Positions 1 to 11,970 are shown, counted from the stretch's first letter. The stretch: 64,000 bases of DNA from Muscardinus avellanarius (GCA_963383645.1 OY726574.1:55107477-55171476); one strand, 5' to 3'. Numbers and translations are program-made. Notes: a model not told the origin generated them from the letters alone.

Positions 1-58
1 TGCGCGATCCTCCTGTCTCTGCCTCCCAAGCGTGGGGATTACAAGCGTGCGCCAAGCA
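1..58 (-). repeat. B1-ID SINE, 5' part
   Basis: Reverse complement of a B1 left half cut by the window edge; it carries the B1 core (cctcccaagcg, ggattacaagcgtgcg). Confidence 0.8.
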
Positions 59-469
59 CAGGGGATAGTTTTTGGGCTAGGAAACATAAGAAGTTGAACA
101 CAAAGACTCAGGATAATTATTTTGGTAGCTCCCAGAATTTCTGTTATTTAAAATTACTTAGAGGAGTCTTTATAGTATTCCTTAATTTGAGAACTATTTA
201 GATGTCTCTGTGATGACTTATTCTTTGATTTAGAGGGATTCTCAGTGAATTATCACCTTCAAACTGGATTGCATACATTCTTTAGTGTATTTTTACTTAA
301 GTGAAAGTGAGAATATACTATTCTTTGAGGAAAAAATTTCTGTTTGACATCAATCATACACGATGGAGGAAATTGAATCCGTATTACTCTTGTTTGGACT
401 TTTCTTATCATTGGGGAATACCAAAGCTTAATTTGATCGTTCTAGGGCATATATTTTATTTTAAACCAG

Positions 470-662
470 ATGAGTGTGGTGCTGCATATCTATAATGCCA
501 GTATTGGAAGGCTGAGACACGAGGATTGCGACTCAGCAATACTTGAGGAACCAGTGAGACCCGTTTCAAAAGGAAAAGAGAAAAAAAATTGGGCTGGAGG
601 TGTAGCTTGGAGGTCGAAGGTCTCTAGGTTCAATCCCCAGTACCACACACAAACACACACAC
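470..662 (+). repeat. B1-ID SINE, diverged
   Basis: B1 half from gtgtggtgctgcatat, A-rich linker at about 565-590, and ID half with B box ggttcaatcccc. It ends in a CA-rich tail. The many substitutions imply an older copy. Confidence 0.8.
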
Positions 663-1347
663 ATACAAAAGATCTAAAATCTAAGATCTCCAAATGTTTC
701 ATTATCAGAAATATTTTACAAACTATCAGATTCTTTAAAATAGAATTAAAATTATATTTAAAAATTATTAGGGGAAAAGATTTTTAAAGTAGTGAGTAAA
801 AGTGTCTTGCCCTAGTCATTATAACCTTCTGCCTACAAAATGCAGTTCTTCTCTCCTCCCACTAGAGAGCAGTACAAACACACCTCTAGGATTAAAAACA
901 TTTGAAAATGAGTATTGGGGAAAAATCTGAATGATTCAATGTATATTGGTTAGGGAGTGATACTGAAGAATTGTTTATAATACTTTGTTTCTGAGCGCAT
1001 GTTATTATATATAGTTTATGTATTTTAGGTATAGAGTAGTACAAATTAAACCATCAGAAATCAATTTTTAAAGTTCTCTACATATTTTAATTTCTCTACA
1101 ATTTTTAAAGTTCTCTACATATTTTACTCTAGGGATTTGCATAATACATGTTGTATATATAATGCTTAAGATTTTTACTTGTTAATTTTCTTAAGGTGTT
1201 TTAGGCATATTCCTAAAGTGAAATGTTCTTTCTTTTGTTTCTTAAAAGCACCAAGGTTTTTAAAAAAGTTTATTTTTTTTTGCTTATAATCTAACATTTT
1301 AATGTATATTCTTAAGTGTAGAGATTTAAGGTTGGAAATTCTGATAG

Positions 1348-1539
1348 TATTTTATTTTATTTTATTTTTTTGGTGGTGCTGGGGTTCCTGGAAGTCCTTC
1401 TACCACCGGGCTATACTCCCAGACCTATTTTATATTTTTATTTAGAAACAGGGTCTCTTAAGCCAGCACAGCTGGCTTCGATCCTCCTGTCTCTGCCTCC
1501 CAAGCGCGGGGATTACAGGCGTGCGCCACCACGCCCGGC
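1348..1539 (-). repeat. B1-ID SINE, short-B1 subfamily
   Basis: Minus-strand copy with T-run 1347-1371 and the ID half reading ggttcctggaag on the + strand. The B1 half lacks its middle and reads cttaagccagcacagctggc. Intact ends imply a fairly young insertion. Confidence 0.85.
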
Positions 1540-2892
1540 AATTATGAAAGTATTTGAATCAAAATTTTGATCTTCATATTTTCTATTAGAGGAATTTCCA
1601 CTCCTTTTTCTGTTACTTAACTGACAGCTTCTATCTGAAGAGTTAAATATAGCTGATGAGATTATATCCCACTGGTATTTGGGCCATTTTCCCTACTTTT
1701 CTGCCATGTGCTTTCAGAGCAAAGGGGGTGTACTTACTAATGGATTGATTGATTGCTGTCCATTGGTTAGAAGAGGTTTAGCATTCACAAATGTTATGTA
1801 ATTGTCTTTAAGTATATAGGTTTTGCTAGTTAAACTTATTTTTGCATTCATTTTAAAATGCAACTTTACTTGCATTGGATATATTTTAAAATTGATACTT
1901 AAAATGAGTAAGAATAATACATTTTCATTAGCTTTTATTTCTTTTGCCTTGTGGTTGAAATAAATAATGTGGTTAACATTATAAAAACACTATTTGATGT
2001 GATTTTCAGAGTATAGTAATAAAGGAGTTTAGACTATATGTATTTTCCACCTGGTCATCTTTTTATATTACATTATGAACTCATAAAACATTGATATTTT
2101 GTCTTCTTTGTTAAGTCCCTCCCTTAACCCTAATTGTAATGGGTGCTCGGAACAGTAAACATTTTTGGTTGGCTGACTCTAGTTTCAAGTTCCAAAATAG
2201 AGATGCTAACATCTTTTACCAGAAAACTGAGCAACCTAAAAAAACAAAAAAACAAGTAAACAAATGGTTTCACTGTACTTTAGACCATACTCAAAGTGAA
2301 TCAAGTCTAGTAAGGCACTGACTTTATGGGAGGAAATGGAAACGTGATTTAGGATTATTATTCTCTATGAGTAGGAAAATCTCTTTCAAGTTTAATAACA
2401 TTTAGTAACTAAATGAAAACAGTTCTTAGGAAACAAAAGTAGTGTTTTCATGTCAGCATCTTCTAGAAGCCATCAAAGACCAAATTTGAGTTCATCTGAA
2501 TCATAGACAATGACAACCTTCAGTTTCTCTTTGATTTTTCATAAGTAGGACCAGTATTTTCAGACAAATAAGCAAATATTTTGCTTCAAGAGCAATTGAA
2601 GAACATTATGAAACCTAAAATATTTGATATACTCTTATAAATGTTGCCTATATCAATTATTCCTAAGAAAGCCTTATCATTCCTGGAGGGCATTCAATAT
2701 GTTTCATCTAAGGTCAACCTTAGATAGCAATCATGAACTATTTTTACTTGTTCTGGTGCTTTTCTATTCTGAATTATTATTTTTATACCTAACTCCTGTT
2801 CCGTGGTTAGAATAGCTACCCCGCAACATGATCGCAGTAAATTGGTTTAACTATTTGTTATCCAACTGAGTGCTTAAAAAAAAGCCTCAGGG

Positions 2893-3352
2893 TTTTCCCC
2901 GCCATACTGGGGATGGAACCCAGGGGCATCTACCTCTCAGCTCTACCCCCCCCCCGCCCCCCCCCCCCCCCCCCGTTCCTACTTTTTATTCCTTTTTTTT
3001 TTTTTTTTTTGTGGGTTTGGGGATGGAACCCAGTGGCATTCGACCTCCAAGCTACACCCCCCTGCCCTATTTTTTATTCTTTATTTTGAAACCGGGTCTC
3101 ACTGAGTCGCGGAGGGCCTCACTAAGTAGCTGAGGCTGTCCACAAACCGCGATCCTCCGGTCTCAGCCTCCCAAATGCTGGGATTACAAGCGTGTGCCAC
3201 CACACCCGGCTTTATTCTTTATTTTTGAAAAGAGGGTTTTACTAGGTTGCAGAGGGCCTCCCTAAGTTGCTGAGGCTGGCCTTGAACCTGCAATCCTCCT
3301 TCTTAGCCTCCTCAAATACTGGGATCACAAGTGTGCACCACCATGCCCCGCT
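2893..3352 (-). repeat. B1-ID SINE, outer copy of a nested pair
   Basis: ID half at 2893-2990, containing a run of about 25 C at 2946-2974. The element is interrupted in its linker by a second SINE at 2991-3210 and continues with linker and B1 half at 3211-3352. The linker sequence tttattc is repeated on both sides of the inner copy. Confidence 0.75.
2991..3210 (-). repeat. B1-ID SINE, inner copy
   Basis: Full-length minus-strand SINE: T-run 2993-3010, ID half, linker, and B1 half ending ccaccacacccggc. It sits in the linker of the SINE at 2893-3352. Confidence 0.85.
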
Positions 3353-3928
3353 GTTTGTTTCATGTAGAATCATGGCTGTTTAGCCAACATATATGAGGTA
3401 TCTTTAATGTAGTAGTTATTAATATATTAAATAAGGAATGATTGTGGAAGTAATATGGTAAAATTTTATGTAAAGAAAGATCCAACATTCGAACATGAGG
3501 GGGTATTTTTAGTACTACCAAATTGCAGATAGCGGAGCTGTAGTTACTTATCAGTGATTGTTCTTGATATTTCTGTCTACATCCAAGTCTTCATTTACTG
3601 TTTTTTCACTAAAGTACGTGCAAAAAGAGACATATTTTATCTTCACTTTTAAAGTGCATTGTGTTTGTAAAGTTCTTTTAATGCATGGATTACATTTATT
3701 AAAAAACAAAGTAAGTTAGTTCTCAGGAGATATGTCAGCAGTATTGAAAAACCAAGAAGTCATCTATGTGGGTGTTAAAATCCTCATTTCTGATCTATAA
3801 ATGAAAATCAATAAATGAGGACTACTGAAATGTAAGTATATATTGTTTCTAATCTCGAGGGTGTGATTTCAAATGACTTCTCACTATAAATAGTAAAGCC
3901 TGTGATAAAATCTTTGACTTTAATTTGA

Positions 3929-4192
<264 letters not shown>

Positions 4193-4837
4193 TCTTAGTG
4201 GTGCTTCCCTCACCCTCCTCCCTTCGGCCTAACGAACTTTCCTTTTATTCTCACCCAGCCTGGTTAGAGATGCAAATAAGGTTTGGGTTTTTAGTAAAGT
4301 GACCAGAAGTGACTGTCTTTTATTTAATTTTGAGTTGGATTTTACTTCAGCTGAACTAATATCCCGCATTATTTTAGACTGCCTACAATTAAAGAGATAA
4401 TCAATACGAGGCCGTTAATACGAAGGCTGCGCTATTGAGCGAATCCAGTAAGAACGTGCTGCAGACCACAGGTCACAATCCTGCTCATGGATGTGATTTG
4501 TCCATACCGTGTTGGAGAAATACTTGGAATCCTTATTCTAAAAAAATCAGAAATTTCACACCAGGGTTCTGATTTCTGCTGCTCCTAGTCGTCGGAAGTG
4601 CTGGGTACACAAGGCCTGCGTTCTGTCCTGGACTCAGCTCACAGGGAAGGGGCATGTGCCCTCCAGCTGACCCTAGAGCCACCTCTTCCTCCCCGCGTGC
4701 ACTCAGGGCACTCCACTCGCTTGAGCCCTGTAAGACTCGAATTTGCATCCTCTGGTATGGTGTTACGTTCTGGAAAGAGTATCCACAGGCCGGCCAAGTA
4801 CTGTACCACCATACTGAGTTCATGCAACAGTCTTCAG

Positions 4838-4839
<2 letters not shown>

Positions 4840-4875
<36 letters not shown>
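4840..4875. repeat. (TG)n microsatellite
   Basis: Dinucleotide array of about 18 units joined directly to the 3' end of the minus-strand SINE that follows; it lies where the SINE tail would be. Confidence 0.95.
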
Positions 4876-4879
<4 letters not shown>

Positions 4880-5068
4880 GGGGATTGAACCCCAGGGGCG
4901 TTCTACCTCTGAGCTGCACTCCCAGTCCTATTTTATTTTTGTTTTGAAACAGGGTCTTGCTAGGTTGATGAGAGTCTCACTACTTGCTGAGTCTGTTCTC
5001 CATCCTGGGATCCTCCAGTCTCTGCCTCCCAATTTTGGGATTACAGGCAGGAGCCATCATGCCTGGTT
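4876..5068 (-). repeat. B1-ID SINE
   Basis: ID half with ggattgaaccccagggg, linker, and B1 half ending ccatcatgcctgg. Its tail is the TG array to the left. Confidence 0.85.
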
Positions 5069-5281
5069 TTTCAGAGGGTTTTAAATTTAACTCAAGGTTA
5101 CTTTTTAAGTATTTCTTGGTTTTGCTTGTTTTTTTTCTAGAAGAGAAATAAAAAGCTATTTCTTCTAAAATGCCCAAACACTGCTTGTGGTTGTGAAAAA
5201 GTACTTAAAGTATTTGCAGATTTTTCTACAAATAAACATTTTTTTACTCAGTAATGAGAGTATGTATTTATTTACTTACTT

Positions 5282-5348
5282 AGTATTCTGGCGCTGAAGG
5301 CCCTGTGCGGAGCCTTGCTCATACCCCTGAGGTACACCCCGACCTCCA
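5282..5348 (-). repeat. Stand-alone ID-type SINE, old
   Basis: Reverse-complement ID monomer without a B1 half. It keeps the tRNA-loop section that the dimeric SINE has lost and is strongly diverged. Confidence 0.4.
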
Positions 5349-5702
5349 ACTAAGCAAAATATTTTGACTGAAATAATTATTTGGAAAGCACGCTTATTTG
5401 TATATATTACCATTTTAAAAAAGTGAAGTATAGTTTTTACACAAGAAAACGCTGCAATTTCTAGTATAGACTTTATGTGTTTTGAAACATATGTAGTTGT
5501 CTGCCTACCACCACAGTCATAATGACGGCCTCACTTTCACCCCCAGGCTTGATTGCAGTCAATCTCTTCCTCCTCCATTTGGCCCTGGAAACAGTGATTT
5601 GCCTTCTATCATCAATTTTACTCTTTTTTTTTTTTTTTTTAGAATTTCATTCAAATGGAATCATGCAATGTATTGTGTCTGTCTTTTTACTTAGTATTTT
5701 TG
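5349..5702. other. Unique sequence
   Basis: No gene or named repeat seen; contains a T-run at 5623-5640. Confidence 0.5.
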
Positions 5703-5713
5703 AAGAGTAAACT

Positions 5714-5936
5714 GTTGCCAGGTGTGGTGGCGCAGGCTTGTAATCCCAGCACTTGGGAGGCTGAGACAGGAGGATCGCACAGGTTGGAAGGCAGCCTCAG
5801 CTACTGAGTGAGGCTCTCTGCAACTTAGTGAGACCTTGTTTCCAAATAAAATATAAAATAGGTCTGGGATTATAGCCTGGAGGTAGAAAGCTTCTGGTTC
5901 CACCCCCAATACCACCACCAAAAAAAAAAAAAAAAA
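5714..5936 (+). repeat. B1-ID SINE with target duplication
   Basis: Complete plus-strand copy with a poly(A) tail. The direct repeat aagagtaaact at 5703-5713 and 5937-5947 is the target-site duplication, which shows the insertion unit exactly. Confidence 0.9.
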
Positions 5937-5981
5937 AAGAGTAAACTTTCCAAATGATTTACTAAGTAAAAGACTGAAATT

Positions 5982-6188
5982 GCCAGGCGTGGTGGTGCAC
6001 GCTTGTATTCCCAGCATTTGGGAGGCTGAGACAGGAGGATCAAGGTTCAAGGACAGTTTCAGCTACTTAGGCCCTTTGCAACTCAGACCCTGTTTTAAAA
6101 TAAAGAATAAAAAATAGGGCTGGGTATGGAGCTTGGAAGTAGAATGCCCCAGAGTTCCATCCCCTGTACTAAAAAAAAAAAAAAAAAA
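5982..6188 (+). repeat. B1-ID SINE with target duplication
   Basis: Complete plus-strand copy of the subfamily with linker tttaaaataaagaataaa. The direct repeat agactgaaat at 5971-5980 and just after the poly(A) tail (6188 onward) marks its ends. Confidence 0.9.
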
Positions 6189-6817
6189 GACTGAAATGGC
6201 TCTTTGTTAAGATTGCCAATTTTTTTTGAAAAATATGTTAGTTTTGAAGTTTTTTTTTTTGAGTTTGAGGATAGTATGAGAGGCTTAATTTTGTGTTTCT
6301 AGAGGTATTCTAACTTGTTATTTAAGAGGAAAAAATATTAAATTTGAAGCAAACTTTGCATAACCTTATTTAAAATTCTCTTCAACTTCTGGTATTTAGA
6401 AATTTTATATAGTCTGTGGAAACATTTTATCCTTACCAAGGTTTTTGATTTTGATTTTTGTATCATGAATATTGGTACTAAAAGAGAAGATGAAATTTTG
6501 ATTCAATAATTTTGGTTTTCAAGTGGCAGGAGTTCTAGTTTTAAATCTCCTAATTTGTACAGCTTCTAGGTCTTGCTTCTACACCCGTTTGATTATTAGG
6601 CTCCTTTTGAACAAATGGTGAGCCTGCAAAGTGTAACAGTCACCTCTCGAGAACAAGAGAGTGTGCGCAGTGAGCGTGGACTTCACTGCTACTCAGCCTT
6701 GCAAGCACCTGGCCAGTTAACCTGTTAAAGGTGTTTGCATTCAGAGCTTTTCATGGTGCCTTTACAACTTGTAAGAATTTTCTGCTTTTTTTCCTATTAT
6801 ATTCTCTCTCTCTCTCT
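6189..6817. other. Unique sequence
   Basis: AT-rich with a more mixed stretch near 6600-6720. No gene, exon or nameable repeat seen. Confidence 0.5.
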
Positions 6818-7218
6818 TTTTTTTTTTTTTTGCGGGTCTGGGGATGGAACTAGGAGCATTCTACCTCTGAGCTACACCCCCTGCCCTGTTTGTTCATTCT
6901 TTCTTTCTTCCTAATTTTTGGTGGTACTGGCATTCCTGGAAGCCCTTCTACCTCCAGGCTACACTCCCAGACCTATTTTATGCATTTTTATTTTTGGAAA
7001 CAGGGTCTCTTAAGCCAGCGAGGCTGGCTTCGAACCTGCGCGATCCTCCTGTTTCTGCCTCCCAGCGCCACCACGCCTGGCTTATTCTTTATTTTGACAC
7101 CGGGTCTCACTGAGTCGCAAAGGGCCTCACTAAATAGCTGAGGCTGTCCACAAACCGTGATCCTCCTGTCTCAGCCTCCCAAGTGTTGGGATTACAAGTG
7201 TGTGCCACCACACCCAGC
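6818..7218 (-). repeat. Nested B1-ID SINEs
   Basis: Outer minus-strand SINE (ID half 6832-6890, B1 half 7082-7218) interrupted in its linker by a short-B1 subfamily copy at about 6902-7081. The inner copy has lost part of its B1 core (tgcctcccagcgccacc). Confidence 0.8.
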
Positions 7219-7339
7219 TCTGTCATGTTCTCTTTATGAGGTTTAAGTCTTTTAAGATTCTTGGGAATAATGTTTGAGCAAAGGATGGAATTAAAATGTG
7301 TTGAATAATACGTTATTCAGTAGTGCTGTGCTTTTCACA

Positions 7340-7512
7340 TATCAAAATATGCGTTTAACATCTGCATAGCCCGAGGGATAGATACGCTCTTCATTTACTA
7401 GTTGAGAAAACTGCAGCCACGGAGTGTCGTTTGTTGGTAGAAACACGTTTATGTGTCAAGACTAGACTAGGTCTGCGCAGTCCCCCGACTCCAGAGCCCA
7501 TGCCGTGTGGTG
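7340..7512 (+). repeat. MIR SINE
   Basis: Ancient MIR-like core: gttgagaaaactgcagcc followed by actccagagcccatgc, as in the mammalian-wide MIR consensus. Heavily diverged. Confidence 0.6.
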
Positions 7513-7870
7513 CGGAAGGGCACGGGGACTCAGCACGTGCTGAGGGGTACCATCTCTAAAGACGGCATCGACTGCAGCCTGCCCACTCTTGGCTCTGGAC
7601 CTGGTTTGATGTACACTTACCCAGAGGCTGCGGATTCACCGTGGATATTCTGGAGAGCCACCACAAGAAAGCCTTGCAGACTTTTGCTTCCACATGATTA
7701 ACCCTGAAACTCTGGGGAGTCAAGCCTCCTCCATCCTGTCCTTGGGACTCCGGGCTTCTCTCGTCTCCAAGGAGGCTGTTGAGTAAGATCACAGACCTGC
7801 TGTCTCTTCACCTCTTGCCCTGTGCCCTTCCTCGTTCTGCCTTTGGTTTTCTATTTAGTCGATGGTTGAC
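7513..7870. other. Unique sequence, somewhat GC-rich
   Basis: No convincing coding or repeat signal. The open frame across 7507-7701 has no recognisable product. Confidence 0.4.
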
Positions 7871-8065
7871 TTATTTATTTTGATAGTTGGCGTTGAACCC
7901 AGGGCATTCTACCTCTGAGCTCTACACCCCCAGCCCTACTTTATTTTCTTAGTTTGAAACAGAGTCTTACTAAGTTGCGGAGGGCTTCACCAAGTTGTTG
8001 AGGCCGGCTGCGAACCCTCCAGCCTCCCAAGTACTAGGATTGCGGGTGTGTCCACCACACCCGAC
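7871..8065 (-). repeat. B1-ID SINE
   Basis: Minus-strand copy: ID half (gttgaacccagggcattc), linker, then a shortened B1 half ending ccaccacacccgac. Confidence 0.8.
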
Positions 8066-8114
8066 TCTTGTCCTTTGGTTCTCTGGGCCGCAGTAGGCTC
8101 AGTTCTACAGAGGG

Positions 8115-8300
8115 AAGTCAGTGCACTAGCACAGGCAGTGCGGTCTAGAGCCAACGTGACCAGATTTGAACCCCAGTTTGGTTTTGACACATTAGTTGTC
8201 TCCAGACCTTAGTTTCTCTAGCCATAGATAAGAGCAGTGATAGTACTATCTCCTAGAGTTGTTATGAGGATTAAACTAGTTAATACACGTAAGGCAGACA
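8115..8300 (+). repeat. MIR SINE
   Basis: Good MIR match: a tgaaccccagtttgg core, then gttgttatgaggattaaa and gttaatacacgtaa near the 3' end, all MIR landmarks in order. Confidence 0.75.
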
Positions 8301-8302
8301 AG

Positions 8303-8589
8303 ACACAGTAGCATGCTTATGCCATTTGGGAGGCTGCCAGGAGGCCGAGGCAGGAGGATCTGGATGCAGGAATTCAAGGCCTGCCTCAGCAACCCTGCTC
8401 TCTCAGAACACCACCAGCAGCCTGGCGTGGTTCAGAGCCAGCCTCGGCAACTTAGCGAGGCTCTTAGCAACCTAGCATGACTCTGTTTCCAAATAAGAAA
8501 TAAAATTGGTTTGGGATATAGCTTGGAGGTAGTATGCTTCTGGGTTCCATCCCTAGTGCCCAAAACAACAAAACAAACAACAACAACAA
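8303..8589 (+). repeat. B1-ID SINE, rearranged
   Basis: B1 half 8303-8400 followed by an extra ~50 bases with a second partial B1 segment, then linker and ID half. The tail is (CAA)n. Its extra length suggests two merged copies. Confidence 0.65.
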
Positions 8590-8687
8590 GACCAAACTGT
8601 GTAAGTAGTGCTTGGAATGTTTTAAACACACAGTAGGTGTCAGGATCCCATGCACATTTAAAGTTTTAGGTCAAGTTTCTCTCTGAC

Positions 8688-8800
8688 TCTCTGGACTCTT
8701 AAGTCAGGGAACTTGGGTTAGGTGCTGGCTCCACCCCTTCGCATGAGCTTTAGTGAGCTGCTCATACAGTTTTTCTGTCTAAAAAGGAATATGTGTCTTG
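8688..8800 (+). repeat. MIR SINE fragment
   Basis: Contains a gggaacttgggttaggtgct-like MIR core and tttttctgtctaaaaa, matching the stretch MIR has after its core. Confidence 0.5.
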
Positions 8801-8996
8801 GGCTAGATACGTGGCACACATTTATAATCCCAGCACTTGAGAGGCTGAGACAGGAGGATTGCAGGTTTGACTTAGCAAGACACTTAATAAAAAATAAAAA
8901 ATAAAGAATAAAGAATAAAAAAAATTAAAAGGGTTAGGGGCATAACTCAGAGGTCAAATGCCCCTGGGTTGAAGCCCCAGTTAAAAAAACAAAAAT
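8801..8996 (+). repeat. B1-ID SINE
   Basis: Plus-strand copy with an expanded linker (repeated aataaa units) and a diverged ID half ending gttgaagccccag. Confidence 0.8.
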
Positions 8997-9075
8997 CTTT
9001 TTTTTTTTTTGGGGGGGTGAGATTTCCTAATTCACAACTGATTTCATACACAAAGGATCTATAAAATATTTTATA

Positions 9076-9218
9076 GCCAGGTGTGGCAGTGCACACCCAT
9101 AAGGCTAATACATGGCAGACCGAGATAGGAGAATCAGGTGTGGGACCAGCTTCAGCAACTTACACTCTCAGCAAACTAACAAGATCCCATTCTAAAACAA
9201 CAAATACAGAGGGCTGCA
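9076..9218 (+). repeat. B1-ID SINE, truncated
   Basis: B1 half and the start of the linker/ID region; cut by the next SINE, which begins in its A-rich part. Confidence 0.7.
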
Positions 9219-9219
9219 G

Positions 9220-9427
9220 GGGCCGGGCCTGGTGGTGCATGCTTGTAATCCCAGGGCTTGGGAGCCGGGCAGGAGGATGGTGCAGGTGCGAAGCCAGCCT
9301 CAGCTACTTAGTGAGGTGCTCAGCAACTTAGTAAGACCCTGTTTCCAAATAAAATATATATAAAAAAATAGGTCTGGGAGTGTAGCCCAGAGGTAGAAAG
9401 CCGCTGGGTTCCATCCCAAGGCACCCC
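9220..9427 (+). repeat. B1-ID SINE
   Basis: Complete copy of the subfamily with linker tttccaaataaaatata and ID half ggtctgggagtgtagccc. Inserted at the linker of the SINE at 9076. Confidence 0.85.
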
Positions 9428-9910
9428 TCCCACCTCACACAATCTTCCTTTGTCCCCATTGTACAGCCTCAAAAATAACAGCAAGTTAAACAGGGTGGTG
9501 GGGCTTTGGAGCTGGCTGGAGCCTTTGCGCTGCCCTGGCTGGCGCTTTGTGTCCTCATCCTATTGCAGTCTTCTGAATTCTTTGACACTCAAACTCATCC
9601 TTTCAAGACGGTCGGAGGCTCTGAAGCCTTCCCTTTAAAAACACCTGCTGTCCTGGATCCCGGATGAGAGGATTCTATGTATTCACTTTCAGGCGGACAT
9701 TGGGTTTCCTGCTGATGCTTCCAAGGAGGACCACAGTCACTGGGACCTTCCTTTCTCTGGTGCTGCCCGGGTCACCTCATTTGTCATTCCTGCTGGCCTG
9801 CCACACCGTGGGAAGTGCCACAGCACCATTGCCTAGTTCTCTGGGTTTCAGGGTTCTTTGGCTTCGGCAATTTCACCGGATTCACACTGCTAATAACCAA
9901 GCCTTAATTC
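9428..9910. other. Unique sequence
   Basis: Mixed composition with no recognisable gene or repeat. The open frames here give no known protein. Confidence 0.45.
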
Positions 9911-9923
9911 TCTTCTCATTTCT

Positions 9924-10123
9924 TTCTTTCTTTTTTTTTTTTTGGTGGTACTGGGGTTCCTGGAAACCTTTCTACCTCCAGGCTACACTCCCAGATCTAT
10001 TTTATATTTTTATTTAGAAACAGGGCCTCTTGAGTCAGCGCAGCTGGCTTCCAACCTGCGCAATCCTCCTGTCTCTGCCTCCCAAGCGCGGGGATTACAA
10101 GCGTGCGTCACCACGCTCGGCTA
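9924..10123 (-). repeat. B1-ID SINE, short-B1 subfamily
   Basis: Minus-strand copy bounded by a 13-bp target duplication tcttctcatttct at 9911-9923 and 10127-10139. The B1 middle is missing (gcgcagctggcttc). Confidence 0.9.
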
Positions 10124-10164
10124 GTTTCTTCTCATTTCTGAATTAAGGCACCCTATGTTGTACT

Positions 10165-10381
10165 ATTTTATTTTTTTCCATACTGGGGATGGAACCCAGA
10201 AGCATTCTACCTCCAAGCTACATGCCAAGCCTGATTTTTTTTATTCTTTATTTTGAAACAGGGTCTCACTGAGCTGCAAAGGGCCTCACTAAGTAGTAGC
10301 TGAGGCTGCCTGTGAACCGCGATCCTCCTGTCTCAGCCTCCCAAATGCTGGAATTACAAGTGTGTGCCACCACGTCTGGCT
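10165..10381 (-). repeat. B1-ID SINE
   Basis: Minus-strand full copy. The flanks share tgtactatttt-like sequence on both sides, consistent with a target duplication. Confidence 0.85.
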
Positions 10382-10513
10382 TATAGTGTACTATTTTCTA
10401 ATGAATTTGAGATTTTAGCAAGAGGTCCAGTCAGAGGGTAAAATTTATGTCGTGTGCAGCAAGTTTAGAATGGTTCATACGTAATCACTGAAACACACCA
10501 TGCTCAATATCAA

Positions 10514-10712
10514 GTATCAGCGGTACATACCTGTAATCCCAGTAAATTAGAAGGGTGAGGACAGAGGATTGCAAGTTTGAGGCCTGCCTAGACAACTTAG
10601 ACCCTGTTTCAAAATAAAAAATAAAACATTTAAAAAGGGCTAGGGATGTAGCTTAGTGGGAATGTCCCTGGGTTCAATCCCCATAATGCAAAATAAAATA
10701 AAAATAAAAATC
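10514..10712 (+). repeat. B1-ID SINE, diverged
   Basis: Plus-strand copy with B1, linker and ID half (ggttcaatccccat); the tail is (aaaat)n. Confidence 0.8.
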
Positions 10713-10719
10713 TTAAATT

Positions 10720-10820
10720 TATTTTGATACAGGTTTTTACTAAATTTCCTAGGTTAGCTTCCATTTTATAATCCTCCTGCCTCTGCTGGGATTACAGGTG
10801 TAAAACACTTTGCCAGCCTT
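10720..10820 (-). repeat. B1 half of a SINE, old
   Basis: Minus-strand B1 remnant (ggttagcttcc, gctgggattacagg) lacking the ID half. Confidence 0.6.
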
Positions 10821-10831
10821 AGATTTGAGTT

Positions 10832-11058
10832 CTTTTTTTTTTTTTTTTTTCCTGGTACTGGACATCAAACTCAGGGGCATTCCACCTCTGAGCTACACCC
10901 CGATCCCAGCCCAGGCAGCCCTATTTTTTTATTCTTTACTTTGAAACAAGGTCTCAGTAAATTACAGAGGGCCTCACTAGTTAACTGACGCTGGCAGTGA
11001 ACTTGTGAATCTGGGATTACAATCGTGGGATTGCAAGCATGCGCCACCTTGCCCAGCT
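10832..11058 (-). repeat. B1-ID SINE
   Basis: T-run, ID half, linker and B1 half ending ccttgcccagc. The B1 core has a small duplication around gggattac. Confidence 0.8.
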
Positions 11059-11065
11059 ACAGTTC

Positions 11066-11068
11066 TGT

Positions 11069-11111
<43 letters not shown>
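11066..11111. repeat. (TG)n microsatellite
   Basis: About 22 TG units directly joined to the 3' end of the following minus-strand SINE. Confidence 0.95.
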
Positions 11112-11114
<3 letters not shown>

Positions 11115-11245
11115 ACTGGAGATTGAACCCAGGGGTAATCTACATCCAAGCTACATCCTCAGCCCTATTTTTTTATTTTTTATTTTGGAACAAGGCCTCA
11201 CTAAGTAGCTGAGGCTGGCTGTGAACTTGCACTAAGATACCCGGC
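11112..11245 (-). repeat. B1-ID SINE, B1 half truncated
   Basis: ID half and linker are clear; the B1 half ends early near gatacccggc. Confidence 0.75.
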
Positions 11246-11522
11246 TTCAGCTTGAGTTCTTAACATAATATTTTTTGAGATTTTAGTGACCATAGTTGAA
11301 CCAATTAGTCTGAGTGCAGCTCAGAATTATTCAGGACCTGGGGCTCTAAACAATATTATCTTGAATTTCCTTTTTTGAATTTCTACAAAGGCTAATCTTT
11401 GGATCTCCCATAGTCGAAAGTGTCTAGCACAGGTCCCCTGGAAGATGTTCAGTGGATGCTTATTTCCTTTATTTAGTTCTTGGCTTGCCCCTTCCTCCCC
11501 CCTTCCCTCTTTCCTTTCTTGG

Positions 11523-11697
11523 TTGGACTTAGGGGTGTGCCACCTCTGACCTATACTCCCAGTTCTTTTTATTTTGAAACAGGGTTTTGTCAAGTTGCAA
11601 AGGGGCTCACTAAGTTGCTGAGGCTGGCCTCTAACCTGTAATTCTCCTGTCTCAGCCTCCCAAGTGCTGGGATTACAGGCATGTGCCACCATACCCC
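11523..11697 (-). repeat. B1-ID SINE
   Basis: Minus-strand copy with a short ID half, linker ttttattttgaaac, and a B1 half with gctgggattacaggcatg. Confidence 0.8.
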
Positions 11698-11970
11698 AAG
11701 TCTTTTATTTCTTGACCCTTTTTTATTTTGAACTAATTTTAGGCTTATAGAAAAGTTGTAGAAACAGTATGGAAAGTTTTCAAATATGTCTCACCTCTAG
11801 AGCCTCCATGAAACCTACCACCTTATAGTGAGAGGTAATCATTCTCAGAGTAAACATTCTGCATGCACTGCATGGAACACTTAGCAAGTTTATGTTTTTT
11901 GTTTATACATTTTTTAGAGAAATGGGTGGGATTTAATCTTTATTGGACATTCATTTCTTTATGAAGTTCT

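Larger units (their letters stand above)
4193..5240 (+). other. METTL4: METTL4 3'UTR / 3' flank
   Basis: Sequence after the METTL4 stop. Candidate poly(A) signals are ATTAAA at 4388-4393 and AATAAA at 5230-5235; which one is used cannot be told from sequence. The first ~650 bases are unique. A CT/TG array and a minus-strand SINE follow from 4840, so the 3'UTR either ends before or runs through a SINE. A short module at 4346-4363 recurs at 44889. Confidence 0.4.

Noticed and set aside
4840..4947. Open frames reading CVCVCV
   Set aside because: Translation of TG arrays and SINE sequence; not proteins.
10620..10690. tRNA-gene-like A and B boxes (here and in every SINE)
   Set aside because: These are the ID halves of SINEs: they do not fold as a complete tRNA and lack the anticodon arm region. 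They are not tRNA genes.
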